From positions 1-45,588 of the forward strand of contig CANJLH010000026.1 in the NCBI GenBank assembly GCA_947475415.1: 45,588 nucleotides of DNA. The letters are read 5' to 3'. A program made the position numbers and the translations under genes. The DNA is from Caulobacteraceae bacterium. Lineage in GTDB: Bacteria; Pseudomonadota; Alphaproteobacteria; Caulobacterales; Caulobacteraceae. Within the stretch, counting starts at the first letter, position 1; each line of letters starts with the position of its first letter. Below, piece by piece: positions 1 through 8,358 of the stretch. The notes under the pieces are model-generated. The model had not been told where the DNA came from, did not search any database, and saw only the letters and a list, made by a program, of their open reading frames with translations.

Positions 1-84
1 GGCAAGGTCAGCCGTCTTCGCACCTGCCTCCGCTTCCCGCAGCACCCCGATAATCTGCTCTTCTGTAAATCGTGATCGCTTCAT
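1..84 (-). CDS. IS3-family transposase OrfA, N-terminal fragment
   Basis: Twenty-eight codons are visible from an ATG at 84 and run off the window. The start MKRSRFTEEQIIGVLREAEA is the classic opening of IS3-family (IS407/IS2-like) OrfA proteins, whose helix-turn-helix binds the IS ends. In complete elements OrfA is joined to OrfB (DDE integrase) by programmed -1 frameshifting; neither the slippery site nor OrfB is visible here. The gene is transcribed away from the truncated receptor. There is no sign of decay in the visible part, so the element may be intact and recent. Confidence 0.85.
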   Translation of the reverse strand, partial: MKRSRFTEEQIIGVLREAEAGAKTADLA

Positions 85-143
85 CGTCCGTCCTTCTCTC
101 AGGGCCGGACTCTAATCATTCTTGGATGGAAATCAGGGGGTCA
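1..143 (-). mobile_element. IS3-family insertion sequence, left part cut by window edge
   Basis: The first 84 bases on the minus strand encode a typical IS3-family OrfA N-terminus. They are followed by about 60 non-coding bases ending in TGACCCCCTGATTTCC (read on the minus strand, outer end near 143-147). A TGA...CCCC terminus is usual for IS3-family inverted repeats, so the element end is placed at about 143. Right after it the sequence becomes the inside of a TonB receptor barrel, so the element sits in that gene. The exact end and any target duplication cannot be fixed because the other end is outside the window. Confidence 0.75.
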
Positions 144-1178
144 CGTCACACACCCAGCGGCACGGCCAACTTCGGCTCCACCTTCAAGAATCTGGCCCTT
201 TTTGGTCAGGGTACGGTCAATATCAGCGAACAGCTGCGCCTGATCGCCGGCCTCCGCTACACATCCGACAAATTGTCTGTGTTCCACAGCCGCGTGACGA
301 CCTTGGCAGGGCCCGGCATCCAGCCCAGTTTCGGGCCGTTCGCCAGCAGCACCTCTAACGACAACGTGTCGGGTAAGGCGGGAGCGCAGTTCGATATCGC
401 GCCCACGACCACGGCTTACGCCACTTATTCGCGCGGCTACAAGGGCCCTGCCTATAATGTATTCTACAACCTTACGGCCACCGGCACGAACATTATCGAA
501 GCAGAGACGGCGGACAGTTTTGAAGTCGGACTGAAGAACGCGCTGTTTGACGGACGCCTGATACTCAATCTGGCCGCCTATTCCGCAAAATATCATAACT
601 TCCAGGCCAACAATCCTGACATTGTGGCGGGCGTTCTGGTAACACGCTTCACCAACGCAGGCACCATCACCACAAGCGGCGGCGAGCTGGACCTACTGTT
701 CAGGCCGATGCGCGATCTTTCGGTCTCCGGCGGCCTTGCGTACACCGGCGCCAAGGTGAAGCAATTCAAGCTTCCCACCAACGGCGTTATCACCGGGGTC
801 GTACCTGCCGGAACCCAGCTGCCTTACGCGCCCAAGTGGAAGGGTTCGCTGGGGCTCGACTACCGCATCCGCACCGGTGGCCCGGTGGACGTGGCGCTGG
901 GTGCGCAGGGATCGTTTCAATCGAAGCAGATCAGCCAGCTGGACGCCGCACTGGTCAATCGGGTCAATACGACCATACATGGGTACGGCCTGGTGGACAT
1001 TTCCGCCGCCATCGTCGATCCGGAAGACCGCTACCGCGTGACTTTCCAGGTCAAGAACCTGTTCGACGAAAGCTTCGCGTCAGCGATCACCAGCGGCGGT
1101 CCGGGCGGTAGCTTCCGCTACATCATTCCCCGTGAGGCCGACCGCTATTACGGCATAACAGCGCGCCTGAATTACTGA
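144..1178 (+). pseudogene. TonB-dependent receptor, C-terminal barrel fragment truncated by IS
   Basis: The open frame encodes about 344 residues of outer-membrane beta-barrel. It has alternating strands such as LRLIAGLRYTSDKLS, YATYSRGYKGPAYN and YRVTFQVKNLFDESFAS, and it ends in an aromatic residue (ITARLNY), as barrel proteins do for BAM recognition. TonB receptors import siderophores, vitamins or large substrates using TonB energy. The signal peptide, TonB box and plug domain are missing because an IS3-family element abuts at about 143. Whole receptors are usually 700-800 residues, so roughly half remains. The frame continues backward into IS DNA by chance. It was probably the uptake receptor of the adjacent catabolic island, but its substrate is not deducible. 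Confidence 0.85.
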
Positions 1179-1238
1179 TCAGCGGGTGCTGACAATGTAG
1201 ACGGCAGTGGCGGGAGGCCTTCCCGTCCCCTAGCCTGA

Positions 1239-1352
1239 TCAGGCCGCTGCGGTGACGGCCGCCGACGCTTCGTGCGCCTCGGCGAACAGGGCACGAAGTC
1301 CAGGGCGGGAGATCAGATGCGGCTGGGTGTTGATGGTGTTGTGGATCGGATT
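1239..1352 (-). pseudogene. IS6-family transposase, C-terminal relic
   Basis: Reading leftward from about 1352, 37 codons end at a TGA at 1239-1241. The peptide contains HNTINTQPHLISRPGLRALF followed by AEAHEASAAVTAAA. This is the conserved tail of alphaproteobacterial IS6-family DDE transposases (a YNTFN-QPHLISR-like stretch followed by an Ala-rich end). The catalytic DDE core and the N-terminus are absent; upstream the frame loses similarity. It lies just after the truncated receptor and before the first alcohol dehydrogenase, marking one edge of the catabolic island. It resembles, but is not identical to, the relic at 43775-43960. Confidence 0.65.
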
Positions 1353-1354
1353 TG

Positions 1355-1493
1355 ACAAGTTAACCCCTGCCGCCGACGGTTTGGGCATTCGTGCTGATCG
1401 TTGCCCTCACCCATGCCTACTGGCTGCAGCGGATTACGCCCCCCCTTTCAGGCGGTAAGGGGGAGAATGGGCGGCCTCGGCCGCTTAACTTGT
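1355..1493. repeat. 139-bp segment bounded by 9-bp inverted ACAAGTTAA
   Basis: ACAAGTTAA at 1355-1363 is matched by its exact reverse complement TTAACTTGT at 1485-1493. The segment between has no supported gene, although one plus frame reads a hydrophobic run (WAFVLIVALTHAYW). It abuts the IS6 relic on one side and the dehydrogenase leader on the other. It could be a small MITE-like insert, a fragment of another element, or chance. Confidence 0.25.
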
Positions 1494-1516
1494 AAGGTCT
1501 GTCGTAGGAATAGCCC

Positions 1517-2551
1517 ATGAAGGCCGCCTATCTTCTAGACAGCAAGATGCACGTCGGCGACATCCCGGACCCTGTTCCGGGAAGGGGCCAGGTCCTCGTC
1601 CGGACCTGCGCCTGCGGCATATGCGCGTCGGACAGCCACTGGCTGCACAATGCTCGCCAGATCGTCGACTACTCGAAAGAAAACGGTTGGATCTACGGCG
1701 CGGTGGATCTCGCCCGGCCGATCGTTCCGGGACATGAGTTCAACGGCGAGATCATTGGTTACGGTCCTGGGACCAGCCGGCGCATGAAGGTCGGCACGAT
1801 GGTGACCTCCGGGCCGCATGTGAAGGCGGCGTCCGGCGGCGACATCGTAGGCCATAGCAACAACTATCCGGGCGGCTTCGGCGAGTACATGGTGCTGGAG
1901 GAGGATTTTCTCAAAGAGATCCCGACGTTTGTCGATCCGGATCTCGCCGCGATGGCAGAGCCCCTCTCGGTTGGCTTGCGACATGCGCGGACGGGTGAGC
2001 CAACAAAGGATGACGTCTCCATCGTGGTTGGCTGCGGGGCCATCGGACTGGCGGTGATCGCGGGCCTGAAGCTTCTCGGCGCGGGGCCGATTATCGCTGC
2101 GGACTACGCCGCGACACGGCGGGAGATGGCGCTGACAATGGGCGCCGATATCGCCATCGATCCGCGCGACGAGAACCCGTACGGACTGCAGCCGACGCTC
2201 AATAGCCGGCAAGGAAGCATCATCTACGAATGCGCCGGCAAGCCCGGGGTCATTGATCAGATCATCCGCGGCGCCGGGCCGGACAGCCGTATCGTCATCG
2301 CCGGTTTCTGCTGGGAGAACGATCAGGTGTTCACGCCGGGCGCGAGCGTAAAGCGTCTCACCATGATTTTCGGCTCGCGCAGCAAGGAAGACGACATGGA
2401 GATCGCGCTGCGCGCCATCTGCGATGGCCGCGTTGACGTCTCCACCTGGATCGGAGCGCGCGTCGGCCTGAACGGGGTCGCTGATGCGCTCGACCAGATG
2501 GGACGACCCGAAACGCCCATCCGCACGGTGATAAACCCCGCCCGAATTTAG
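1517..2551 (+). CDS. zinc-dependent alcohol dehydrogenase, MDR superfamily
   Basis: This 344-residue cytoplasmic oxidoreductase probably oxidises a secondary or allylic alcohol with NAD(P)+. The N-terminal GroES-like domain carries the catalytic zinc pattern C33-G-I-C36-x-x-D39 and G72-H73-E74. The Rossmann domain has VVGCGAIG near residue 170. The four-cysteine structural zinc lobe of classical ADH is absent. The ATG at 1517 has AGGA a few bases upstream. The gene converges with the GMC oxidoreductase, overlapping it by four bases. A second MDR enzyme of similar build lies at 20773-21777. The substrate is unknown; a role in the surrounding catabolic pathway is inferred from context only. Confidence 0.85.
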   Translation: MKAAYLLDSKMHVGDIPDPVPGRGQVLVRTCACGICASDSHWLHNARQIVDYSKENGWIYGAVDLARPIVPGHEFNGEIIGYGPGTSRRMKVGTMVTSGPHVKAASGGDIVGHSNNYPGGFGEYMVLEEDFLKEIPTFVDPDLAAMAEPLSVGLRHARTGEPTKDDVSIVVGCGAIGLAVIAGLKLLGAGPIIAADYAATRREMALTMGADIAIDPRDENPYGLQPTLNSRQGSIIYECAGKPGVIDQIIRGAGPDSRIVIAGFCWENDQVFTPGASVKRLTMIFGSRSKEDDMEIALRAICDGRVDVSTWIGARVGLNGVADALDQMGRPETPIRTVINPARI

Positions 2552-4170
2552 CGCAGCCGAGCGCCCCCCCGTGACTCCAGGATCAGATCGGCCGCCTTTT
2601 CGCCGATCACGATGCACGGCGCGTTGGTGTTGCCGGAGGTGATGGTCGGCATGATCGAGGCGTCCGCCACTCTCAGGCCTTCGACGCCCCGGACCCTGAG
2701 TTCGGCGTCGACCACGGCCATCGGGTCGGACCCCATCTTGCAGGTCCCGACTGGATGGTAGACCGGGCCTGTCACCTTGCGCAGGTAGGCGACAAGTTTG
2801 TCGTCGTCGGGGATCGGAAAGGCGTCGGTAAAGCCCTCGCCGCGCAGGATCGGCGAGGCCATGATACGGCGCATCAGCGTCACGCCGGCGACGAGGACGC
2901 CCACGTCCACGGGACTCTCCAGGTAATTCGCGACCATGGCCGGGGGGTCAATAATATCGGGCGACTTCAGGGTGATCGCACCGCGCGATTCTGGACGAAG
3001 CTGACAGACCGAGACCGTCACGCCAGGCTCGGTCCTGGGCTCGATCCCGCCGCCGGGAATGGTCTTGTAGCTATATGGGCGGACGACGACCTGCACGTCC
3101 GGCTGATCGGCCCCGGGCGTCACCCGGGCCATCAGGGTCGCCTGCGCGGCGCCGTCGGCCAGGACGCCCTTTCGCGCCAGAACATATTTCGCTCCTTCCA
3201 CATACTTCCTAAGGCCCAGAGCCTGGGGGTTCAGGGAATGAGGCGCCGGCGTATTGTAAATCTGGGTCAGATAAATGTGGTCGTGCAGATTGCGCCCCAC
3301 CCCCGGCGCATCATGCATGACATCGAGCCCCATCTCGCGCAGGTGCTCACCAGGGCCGACGCCCGACAGCATCAACAGCTGCGGCGAATTGATCACGCCG
3401 CCGCACAGGATGATCTCGCCGTCACAGGGCGCCAGGACGCGCTCCCCTTGACGGCGGAAGCGGACGCCAACCGCCCGACGGGCCTCGAACTCCACCCGCT
3501 CGACCTGGGCCTCGGTGAGGATGGTCAGGTTCGGCCGGTGGCGGATCGGCTTTACGAACGCCTCATAGCTTGAGCAGCGGCGGCCGTTCCGGGTCGTGAA
3601 CTGCAGGAAGCCGACGCCATCCTGGCCGCCATCGTTGAAGTCCGCGTTCAGCGGGAACCCTTCGGCCATGGCGGCTTCGACGAAAAGCTCGCCGACGCTG
3701 CGCCGAGCCACGAGGTCGGACACCGCGAGTTCGCCGCGGCCGCCGTGCATCGCGCTTTCGCCGTGCTGGTTGCGTTCGCCGCGCTTGAAGAGCGGCAGCA
3801 TATCGTCCCACCCCCAGCCGGTGTTGCCCAGCTGCCGCCAGCGATCGTAGTCGAGGGGATGGCCGCGGACATAGAGCATGCCGTTTATGGCGCTGGACCC
3901 GCCCAGGCCCTTGCCCCGAGGCCAGTAGAGCCGGCGGCCGGCGAGGTAAGGTTCGGGCTCCGACATGTAACCCCAGTTGCGGGGGCCCGGCGCAAAGAGC
4001 TTCGCCATGCCTGCGGGAATGCCGATCCAGGGATCGGTCGGCTCAGGGCCGGCTTCGAGCAGCAGCACGCGCGTCTTCGGGTCGGCGGATAGGCGTTTGG
4101 CCAGCACGCATCCGCTTGAGCCCGCGCCCACCACGATAAAGTCGAACGGTTCGGTGGCCGGCAATTTCAC
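2548..4170 (-). CDS. GMC-family FAD-dependent oxidoreductase (choline dehydrogenase-like)
   Basis: The 540-residue protein is full length for the glucose-methanol-choline family, FAD enzymes that oxidise alcohols to aldehydes or ketones. The FAD-binding VVGAGSSG is at residues 13-20, followed by LLLEAG. Both GMC signatures are present: GGSSAINGMLYVRG, and GGVINSPQLLMLSGVGP. The active-site motif YHPVGTCKMG and the C-terminal NTNAPCIVIGEKAADLI are intact. The closest functional label is BetA-like, but choline as substrate is not supported because no betaine genes are nearby. The gene is divergent from the sulfatase-like gene at 4408; the 237-base gap between them probably holds both promoters. 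Confidence 0.9.
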   Translation of the reverse strand: MKLPATEPFDFIVVGAGSSGCVLAKRLSADPKTRVLLLEAGPEPTDPWIGIPAGMAKLFAPGPRNWGYMSEPEPYLAGRRLYWPRGKGLGGSSAINGMLYVRGHPLDYDRWRQLGNTGWGWDDMLPLFKRGERNQHGESAMHGGRGELAVSDLVARRSVGELFVEAAMAEGFPLNADFNDGGQDGVGFLQFTTRNGRRCSSYEAFVKPIRHRPNLTILTEAQVERVEFEARRAVGVRFRRQGERVLAPCDGEIILCGGVINSPQLLMLSGVGPGEHLREMGLDVMHDAPGVGRNLHDHIYLTQIYNTPAPHSLNPQALGLRKYVEGAKYVLARKGVLADGAAQATLMARVTPGADQPDVQVVVRPYSYKTIPGGGIEPRTEPGVTVSVCQLRPESRGAITLKSPDIIDPPAMVANYLESPVDVGVLVAGVTLMRRIMASPILRGEGFTDAFPIPDDDKLVAYLRKVTGPVYHPVGTCKMGSDPMAVVDAELRVRGVEGLRVADASIMPTITSGNTNAPCIVIGEKAADLILESRGGARLR

Positions 4171-4407
4171 CCCCCCTGCTGCGCTGGGAGACTACCTCGA
4201 CGGGTCCCGCCGCACCACCGGTCGCACGCAACGTGTCCGCCGCGGCCGAGGCTCAGAACCCAGGCAAGTTGTAGCAACACGGACGGCGACCGTTGACAGC
4301 CAGTCGGCGAGGCCGGAGCGTCAAACGGGCGGATATGGCCGCAGGTCATCCGCACCCAGTCACCTGCACGGCGTGACCAGCGCAAGCAACAGGATACGAG
4401 AAGGCCC

Positions 4408-5673
4408 ATGCCCCGTTACGAAACCTCGCAACACCACCTGGTCGAGACCGTCCGTTGGAGCCCTGAGCTGGGCGCGGAACGCATCAACGACCACATCCTG
4501 CTCTCGCGCGGCACCACCAGCAGCTATCTGGTGGTCACCGACGTCGGCGACGTGGTCATCAATACCGGCTTCGCCCACCAGGGCCCCCGCCATCGCGAGC
4601 GCTTCGAGCAGCTGCTCGGCCGGCCGCTGAACGTGCGCAAGATCCTCATCACCCAGTGCCACGCGGACCTGGCCGGCGGCTGGGGCGCCTTCGCCGACGC
4701 GGGCGTGGAGACCATCGTCCAGCGGAATTTCTGGTCGAACCAGGGCGACCGCAAGATGCTGGCCCCGTTCTTCGAGCCGCGCCGTAAGGCGGTGCTGCAC
4801 GGCATCGTCCCCGACGCCCAGCACGCGCTTGTGGTCACCTATCCCCAGAGCCTGGCCCCTCAGAACGCCACCAGTTTCGCCGATTCCCACGCCTTCGAGA
4901 TTGGCGGCCGCCGGTTCGAGACCTATTCCGTGCCCGCCGGCGAGACCACCTGCTCGATGATCGTCTGGATGCCGGACGATGGGGTGCTGTTCACTGGCAA
5001 CATGATGGGCGCCCTCTATGGCGCCATGCCGCACCTCTACACCCTGCGCGGCGATCGCGACCGCAGCGTCCCGCAGTTCATCCGCGACGTGGAGCGCATC
5101 ATCGAGCTTAAGCCGCAGCTGCTTTGCACCGGACACGACGATCCCATCGCGGGCGTCGACCAGATCCTGGCCGACATGACCCGGCTGCGCGACGCCGTGC
5201 GCCATATCCACGACGAGACCGTCAAGGGCATGGTCGCCGGGACCGACATGTGGACACTTATGCGGGACATCCAGCTACCGGCCCACCTGCAGATGGCGCC
5301 AGGGCGCGGACCAGTGTCCTGGTATGTGCGCGCGGTCTGGGAGGAATACACCGGCTGGTTCCGGCAGGAACACACGACGGAGCTCTATTCGCCGCCCCCC
5401 CACGCCATCTGGCCGAAACTGGCCGAGATGGCCGGCGGACCCGCCGCCCTCACCGCCGAGGCGCGCCGGCATCTGGCCGCCCGCGAGCCTGTGCAGGCCC
5501 TGCACTTCATCGAGATCGCCCTGGCCGCGGCCCCGAACGACAAGGCCGCCCGCGAAGCGGAGCTGGAGGCCCTCGAACAGCTCATCGACCTCACCGGCGG
5601 CACGACCTTCGACGAACTCGGCTGGCTGGAAACCAAGGTCAGGGAGGCCCAAAAGATTCTCGGCCGAACGTGA
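4408..5673 (+). CDS. MBL-fold, alkyl-sulfatase-like protein with degenerate metal site
   Basis: The 421-residue protein has an N-terminal metallo-beta-lactamase fold followed by a helical region (VKGMVAGTDMWTLMRDIQLP to GPVSWYVRAVWEEYTGWF) that matches the alkyl-sulfatase dimerisation domain. SdsA1/YjcS-type enzymes hydrolyse alkyl sulfates at a binuclear zinc site using HxHxDH. Here the equivalent motif reads Q83-C-H85-A-D87-L88, so the first and last histidines are missing. A later LCTGHDDP keeps a histidine. The start is supported by GAGAAGG upstream. The protein either uses a different metal arrangement or has lost hydrolase activity. It is divergent from the GMC gene and convergent with the MFS gene. 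The assignment to the fold is firm; the function is not. Confidence 0.8.
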   Translation: MPRYETSQHHLVETVRWSPELGAERINDHILLSRGTTSSYLVVTDVGDVVINTGFAHQGPRHRERFEQLLGRPLNVRKILITQCHADLAGGWGAFADAGVETIVQRNFWSNQGDRKMLAPFFEPRRKAVLHGIVPDAQHALVVTYPQSLAPQNATSFADSHAFEIGGRRFETYSVPAGETTCSMIVWMPDDGVLFTGNMMGALYGAMPHLYTLRGDRDRSVPQFIRDVERIIELKPQLLCTGHDDPIAGVDQILADMTRLRDAVRHIHDETVKGMVAGTDMWTLMRDIQLPAHLQMAPGRGPVSWYVRAVWEEYTGWFRQEHTTELYSPPPHAIWPKLAEMAGGPAALTAEARRHLAAREPVQALHFIEIALAAAPNDKAAREAELEALEQLIDLTGGTTFDELGWLETKVREAQKILGRT

Positions 5674-5705
5674 TGTCTCTGACGGGGCGCACCTGCCCCG
5701 CCGCC

Positions 5706-7025
5706 CTACGCCGCCAACGCCGCCCGCTCGGCCATGGCCGCAGCGTAGTCCCGGCGCAGGGTGCGCGCGGCCATGAAGGCGGTGAAACTCGCCCCCAGCG
5801 CCGCAAGGCTGATGGTCGCCATGGTGTAGCGCAGGGTCTGGTCGCCAAAGCGTGGGTTGAGCACGTCATTGAGCCACCCGATGACCACCGGCGCCAGCCC
5901 CGACCCGACCAGGGTGGAGGCCAGTCCCATAAGCATCGACGCCGTCGCCCGCGCCCGTAGCGGCGCCAGGGTTTGGGCCATGGCGTAGCACCCGGGGATA
6001 TGGAAGGTGAGCAGGAACTGCATGGCGAACACCGCCGCGATGGCTGCCCGCCAGTCTGCCGCGGTGATGAAGACGTAGACCGGGATCACGCAGAGCAGCG
6101 GACCGGCGCCCGCCACCCACATGTAGGCGCGCAGATCGCGCTTGCCGAGATAGTCCCCCAGCAAGCCGCTCATCACATTGCCGCTCAGCAGGGAGAGCGC
6201 CACCGCGCCGCCGAACCAAACGCCCGCCTGTGTCCCCGACAAGTGGTGCACTCGGATCATGAACGTCGGCCCCCAGGCGAACATGCCGTAGCCGATGAAG
6301 CCGCACAGGCCGACCGTGGCCAGGATCCACCGGTAGGTGGTGATCTTGAAGATCGCGGCGAGCGCGGCGCGGGTCGACATGGCGTCCGATTCCGCCGCCA
6401 TCCCGTCCGACAGGCCGCGCACGGGCTCACGCACGGTCAGGAACAGCAGCAGCGCCAGCATGAGGCCGGGAACACCGACGATCATGAAACTCGCCCGCCA
6501 GCCGAAGGAGTCTGAGAGCCAGCCCCCCAGCAGCAGGCCCATGCCAATGCCTATCGATTGGGAGCCGGTGTAGACCGAGATCACCGTCGCCCGGCGCCCG
6601 AGTTCGAACAGATCCGACAGGATGGAATAGGCCGCCGGCGCCGCGCCGGCCTCGGCCGCGGCCACGCCCACGCGGGTCAGCGACAGTTGCAGCAGGGATT
6701 GGGCGAACCCGCCCAAGCTGGTCATCAGGCTCCAGAACCCCAGGCACGCCGCCAGCACCAGCTTGCGCGGCCGCCTATCCAGCAGGCGTGCCACAGGCAG
6801 CGCCGCGACCGCGTAGAAGCCGGCGAACAGCAGGCCGGTGACGATGCCCATCTGCTTGTCGCTGGCGCCGAACTCCATCTTGATCGGCTGCAGCACGATG
6901 CTGATGATTTGCCGGTCAAGCTGGTTGAAGACACCCACGAAGCAAAGCACCGCCAGCACATAGAGCCGCTGGGCGTTGCTCCAGTCCGGTTGTTTGCGCG
7001 CACCCGCGCCGGCATCCTCGGCCAA
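5706..7025 (-). CDS. MFS transporter, spinster-like
   Basis: The 439-residue inner-membrane carrier begins its first membrane helix with YVLAVLCFVGVFNQLDRQII and shows the DRQI motif seen in spinster-like MFS proteins of sphingomonads and Caulobacterales. The loop 2-3 region LPVARLLDRRPRK is the MFS motif A equivalent, and LTRVGVAAAEAG marks helix 4. It is clearly paralogous to the carrier at 14915-16237 (shared LIQPIK/LQPIK, MTSLGG and AAE(A/S)G blocks). It follows the lipocalin-like gene at 7072 by 46 bases on the same strand, so the two are probably co-transcribed. It most likely moves the island's substrate or a product; direction and ligand are unknown. Confidence 0.88.
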   Translation of the reverse strand: MAEDAGAGARKQPDWSNAQRLYVLAVLCFVGVFNQLDRQIISIVLQPIKMEFGASDKQMGIVTGLLFAGFYAVAALPVARLLDRRPRKLVLAACLGFWSLMTSLGGFAQSLLQLSLTRVGVAAAEAGAAPAAYSILSDLFELGRRATVISVYTGSQSIGIGMGLLLGGWLSDSFGWRASFMIVGVPGLMLALLLFLTVREPVRGLSDGMAAESDAMSTRAALAAIFKITTYRWILATVGLCGFIGYGMFAWGPTFMIRVHHLSGTQAGVWFGGAVALSLLSGNVMSGLLGDYLGKRDLRAYMWVAGAGPLLCVIPVYVFITAADWRAAIAAVFAMQFLLTFHIPGCYAMAQTLAPLRARATASMLMGLASTLVGSGLAPVVIGWLNDVLNPRFGDQTLRYTMATISLAALGASFTAFMAARTLRRDYAAAMAERAALAA

Positions 7026-7071
7026 GACGGCTCCTAACTTCAGCTATCGGTTTCGAGGCTCGCGACGGCGC

Positions 7072-8178
7072 TCAAGCAAACGACACCGCCATGGGCCGCC
7101 CTTCCAGGAGGTTGAGCCTGACCTTCTCCGGCCGCAACGACCGCTCGATCATGCCGTAGGCGCTTTCGCCGTCCCAGGTGTAGAGCGCCCCGCCCTGATG
7201 ATAGAAATTGCGCGCCAGGCCATAGTGGGTCCAGGCGCCGAACATGCAGCCGCCGGGCGGAATACAGGTGGCCTCGTTCGTGACGCCCTGGATGGTCACC
7301 CGGCGGCCCTCCGCCGTCTGCAGCACCAGGTCGCAGGGCGCGCCGTTGGGGGTGAACTCGGTCAGCCAGGGCGCCTGGACCTGGGTGACCGGGACTATCC
7401 GGCCATGCTCATAGATATAGCCTTCATTGAACCCGACGGTCCCGTCCGGCTGCGGCGCGAAAGCGGTGAGACCGAAGGCCTTGCCGCTGGGAAACACCGT
7501 CGACATCCAGACATGCCCAGTGAGACCGGCGGTATTGCGCACCCCGGTGCGGCGGATGCGCAGGCCCCGTCCCTTGAAGGCCACCTCAGCCTGCCCGGCG
7601 ACCTTCAGCCGCCCCCTGGCCAGGAACAATTGCTCGAAGCGATGGCCGCCGCCGGCGCCCATGGAGGCCGACTCCGGACCGTCGGCCATCATCCGGCGTC
7701 GGCCCTCCTCGGTGAGCGCGCCATATTCAATCGGCGGGGCCGCGGCCATGCAGTCGATCTCGAACTGAAAGCGCTTCGCCGGACCGAGCGGCGCCTTGCG
7801 AGCCTGATCGGCGACCGTGGTCTCTCGCATCTCCCCGTCGTAGGTCACGCGCAGATGCTTGAACGGCTCAACCGTCTCGAAGCGCAGCGGACCCGCGCCC
7901 AGGATTCGCGGCTGGCCATCGGCGGCCACGGTTTCGTGGGCCGTCCCCGGTCCATGGCCCACAAAAACCCGGCCGTCGGGATAGGCGAAGTTGGCCTCGA
8001 TCCCATGCTCATGCCAGTGGTGGGAGATTGCCTCGACGCATAGTCTTGGGAAGCCGAACCGACCTTCATCGTCGCTGACCCAGACCGAGGCGCTTTCCTT
8101 CATCTCGGGGTGCTCGGGCCGTTGCGGCAGGTAGAAGTCACGCCCTGGGTCAAGGCCGCCCGTCAGATCCGCCGGCAT
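7072..8178 (-). CDS. lipocalin/CrtC-like protein of unknown function (copy 1)
   Basis: This is a 368-residue protein with no signal peptide or membrane helix. Recognisable blocks are SVWVSDDEGRFGFPRLCVEA near the start, a repeated beta-rich pattern (FAYPDGRVFVG, LRVTYDGEMRE) and a C-terminal GMIERSLRP. It is paralogous to the protein at 17828-18904, which has the same WDDEGR, YDG and GMVERS blocks in the same order. The layout resembles the CrtC/AttH-like double-lipocalin proteins (possibly the Pfam families DUF7064/DUF7065; my recollection, not checked). The start at 8178 follows GGGAGGACAGGAC, a strong ribosome site, and is preferred over an in-frame ATG 93 bases upstream. It is co-oriented with the MFS gene. 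No reaction can be assigned. Confidence 0.75.
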   Translation of the reverse strand: MPADLTGGLDPGRDFYLPQRPEHPEMKESASVWVSDDEGRFGFPRLCVEAISHHWHEHGIEANFAYPDGRVFVGHGPGTAHETVAADGQPRILGAGPLRFETVEPFKHLRVTYDGEMRETTVADQARKAPLGPAKRFQFEIDCMAAAPPIEYGALTEEGRRRMMADGPESASMGAGGGHRFEQLFLARGRLKVAGQAEVAFKGRGLRIRRTGVRNTAGLTGHVWMSTVFPSGKAFGLTAFAPQPDGTVGFNEGYIYEHGRIVPVTQVQAPWLTEFTPNGAPCDLVLQTAEGRRVTIQGVTNEATCIPPGGCMFGAWTHYGLARNFYHQGGALYTWDGESAYGMIERSLRPEKVRLNLLEGRPMAVSFA

Positions 8179-8358
8179 GTCCTGTCCTCCCTGATGTTCT
8201 TGTCGCCGCTCGGATACTCCACTGTTTGCGCGGCGGCGTCGAGGCTCGGGCATCGACATCGCGAATGGCAATTTCCCGCCGCGCGATGACCGCTGTAAGA
8301 TGGATCAACCTGGACCGGCCGGTGAACGGACGGTTCGCCCCAGCATGCGGAGGTCCCG

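Noticed and set aside
1535..2617. Long minus-strand open frame opposite the first alcohol dehydrogenase
   Set aside because: It is a shadow frame in GC-rich coding DNA, with low-complexity Arg/Asp/Gly composition and no family motif, while the plus strand has all MDR motifs.
6976..8043. 355-codon plus frame across the first lipocalin-like gene
   Set aside because: It spans two real minus-strand genes and their gap without protein-like motifs.
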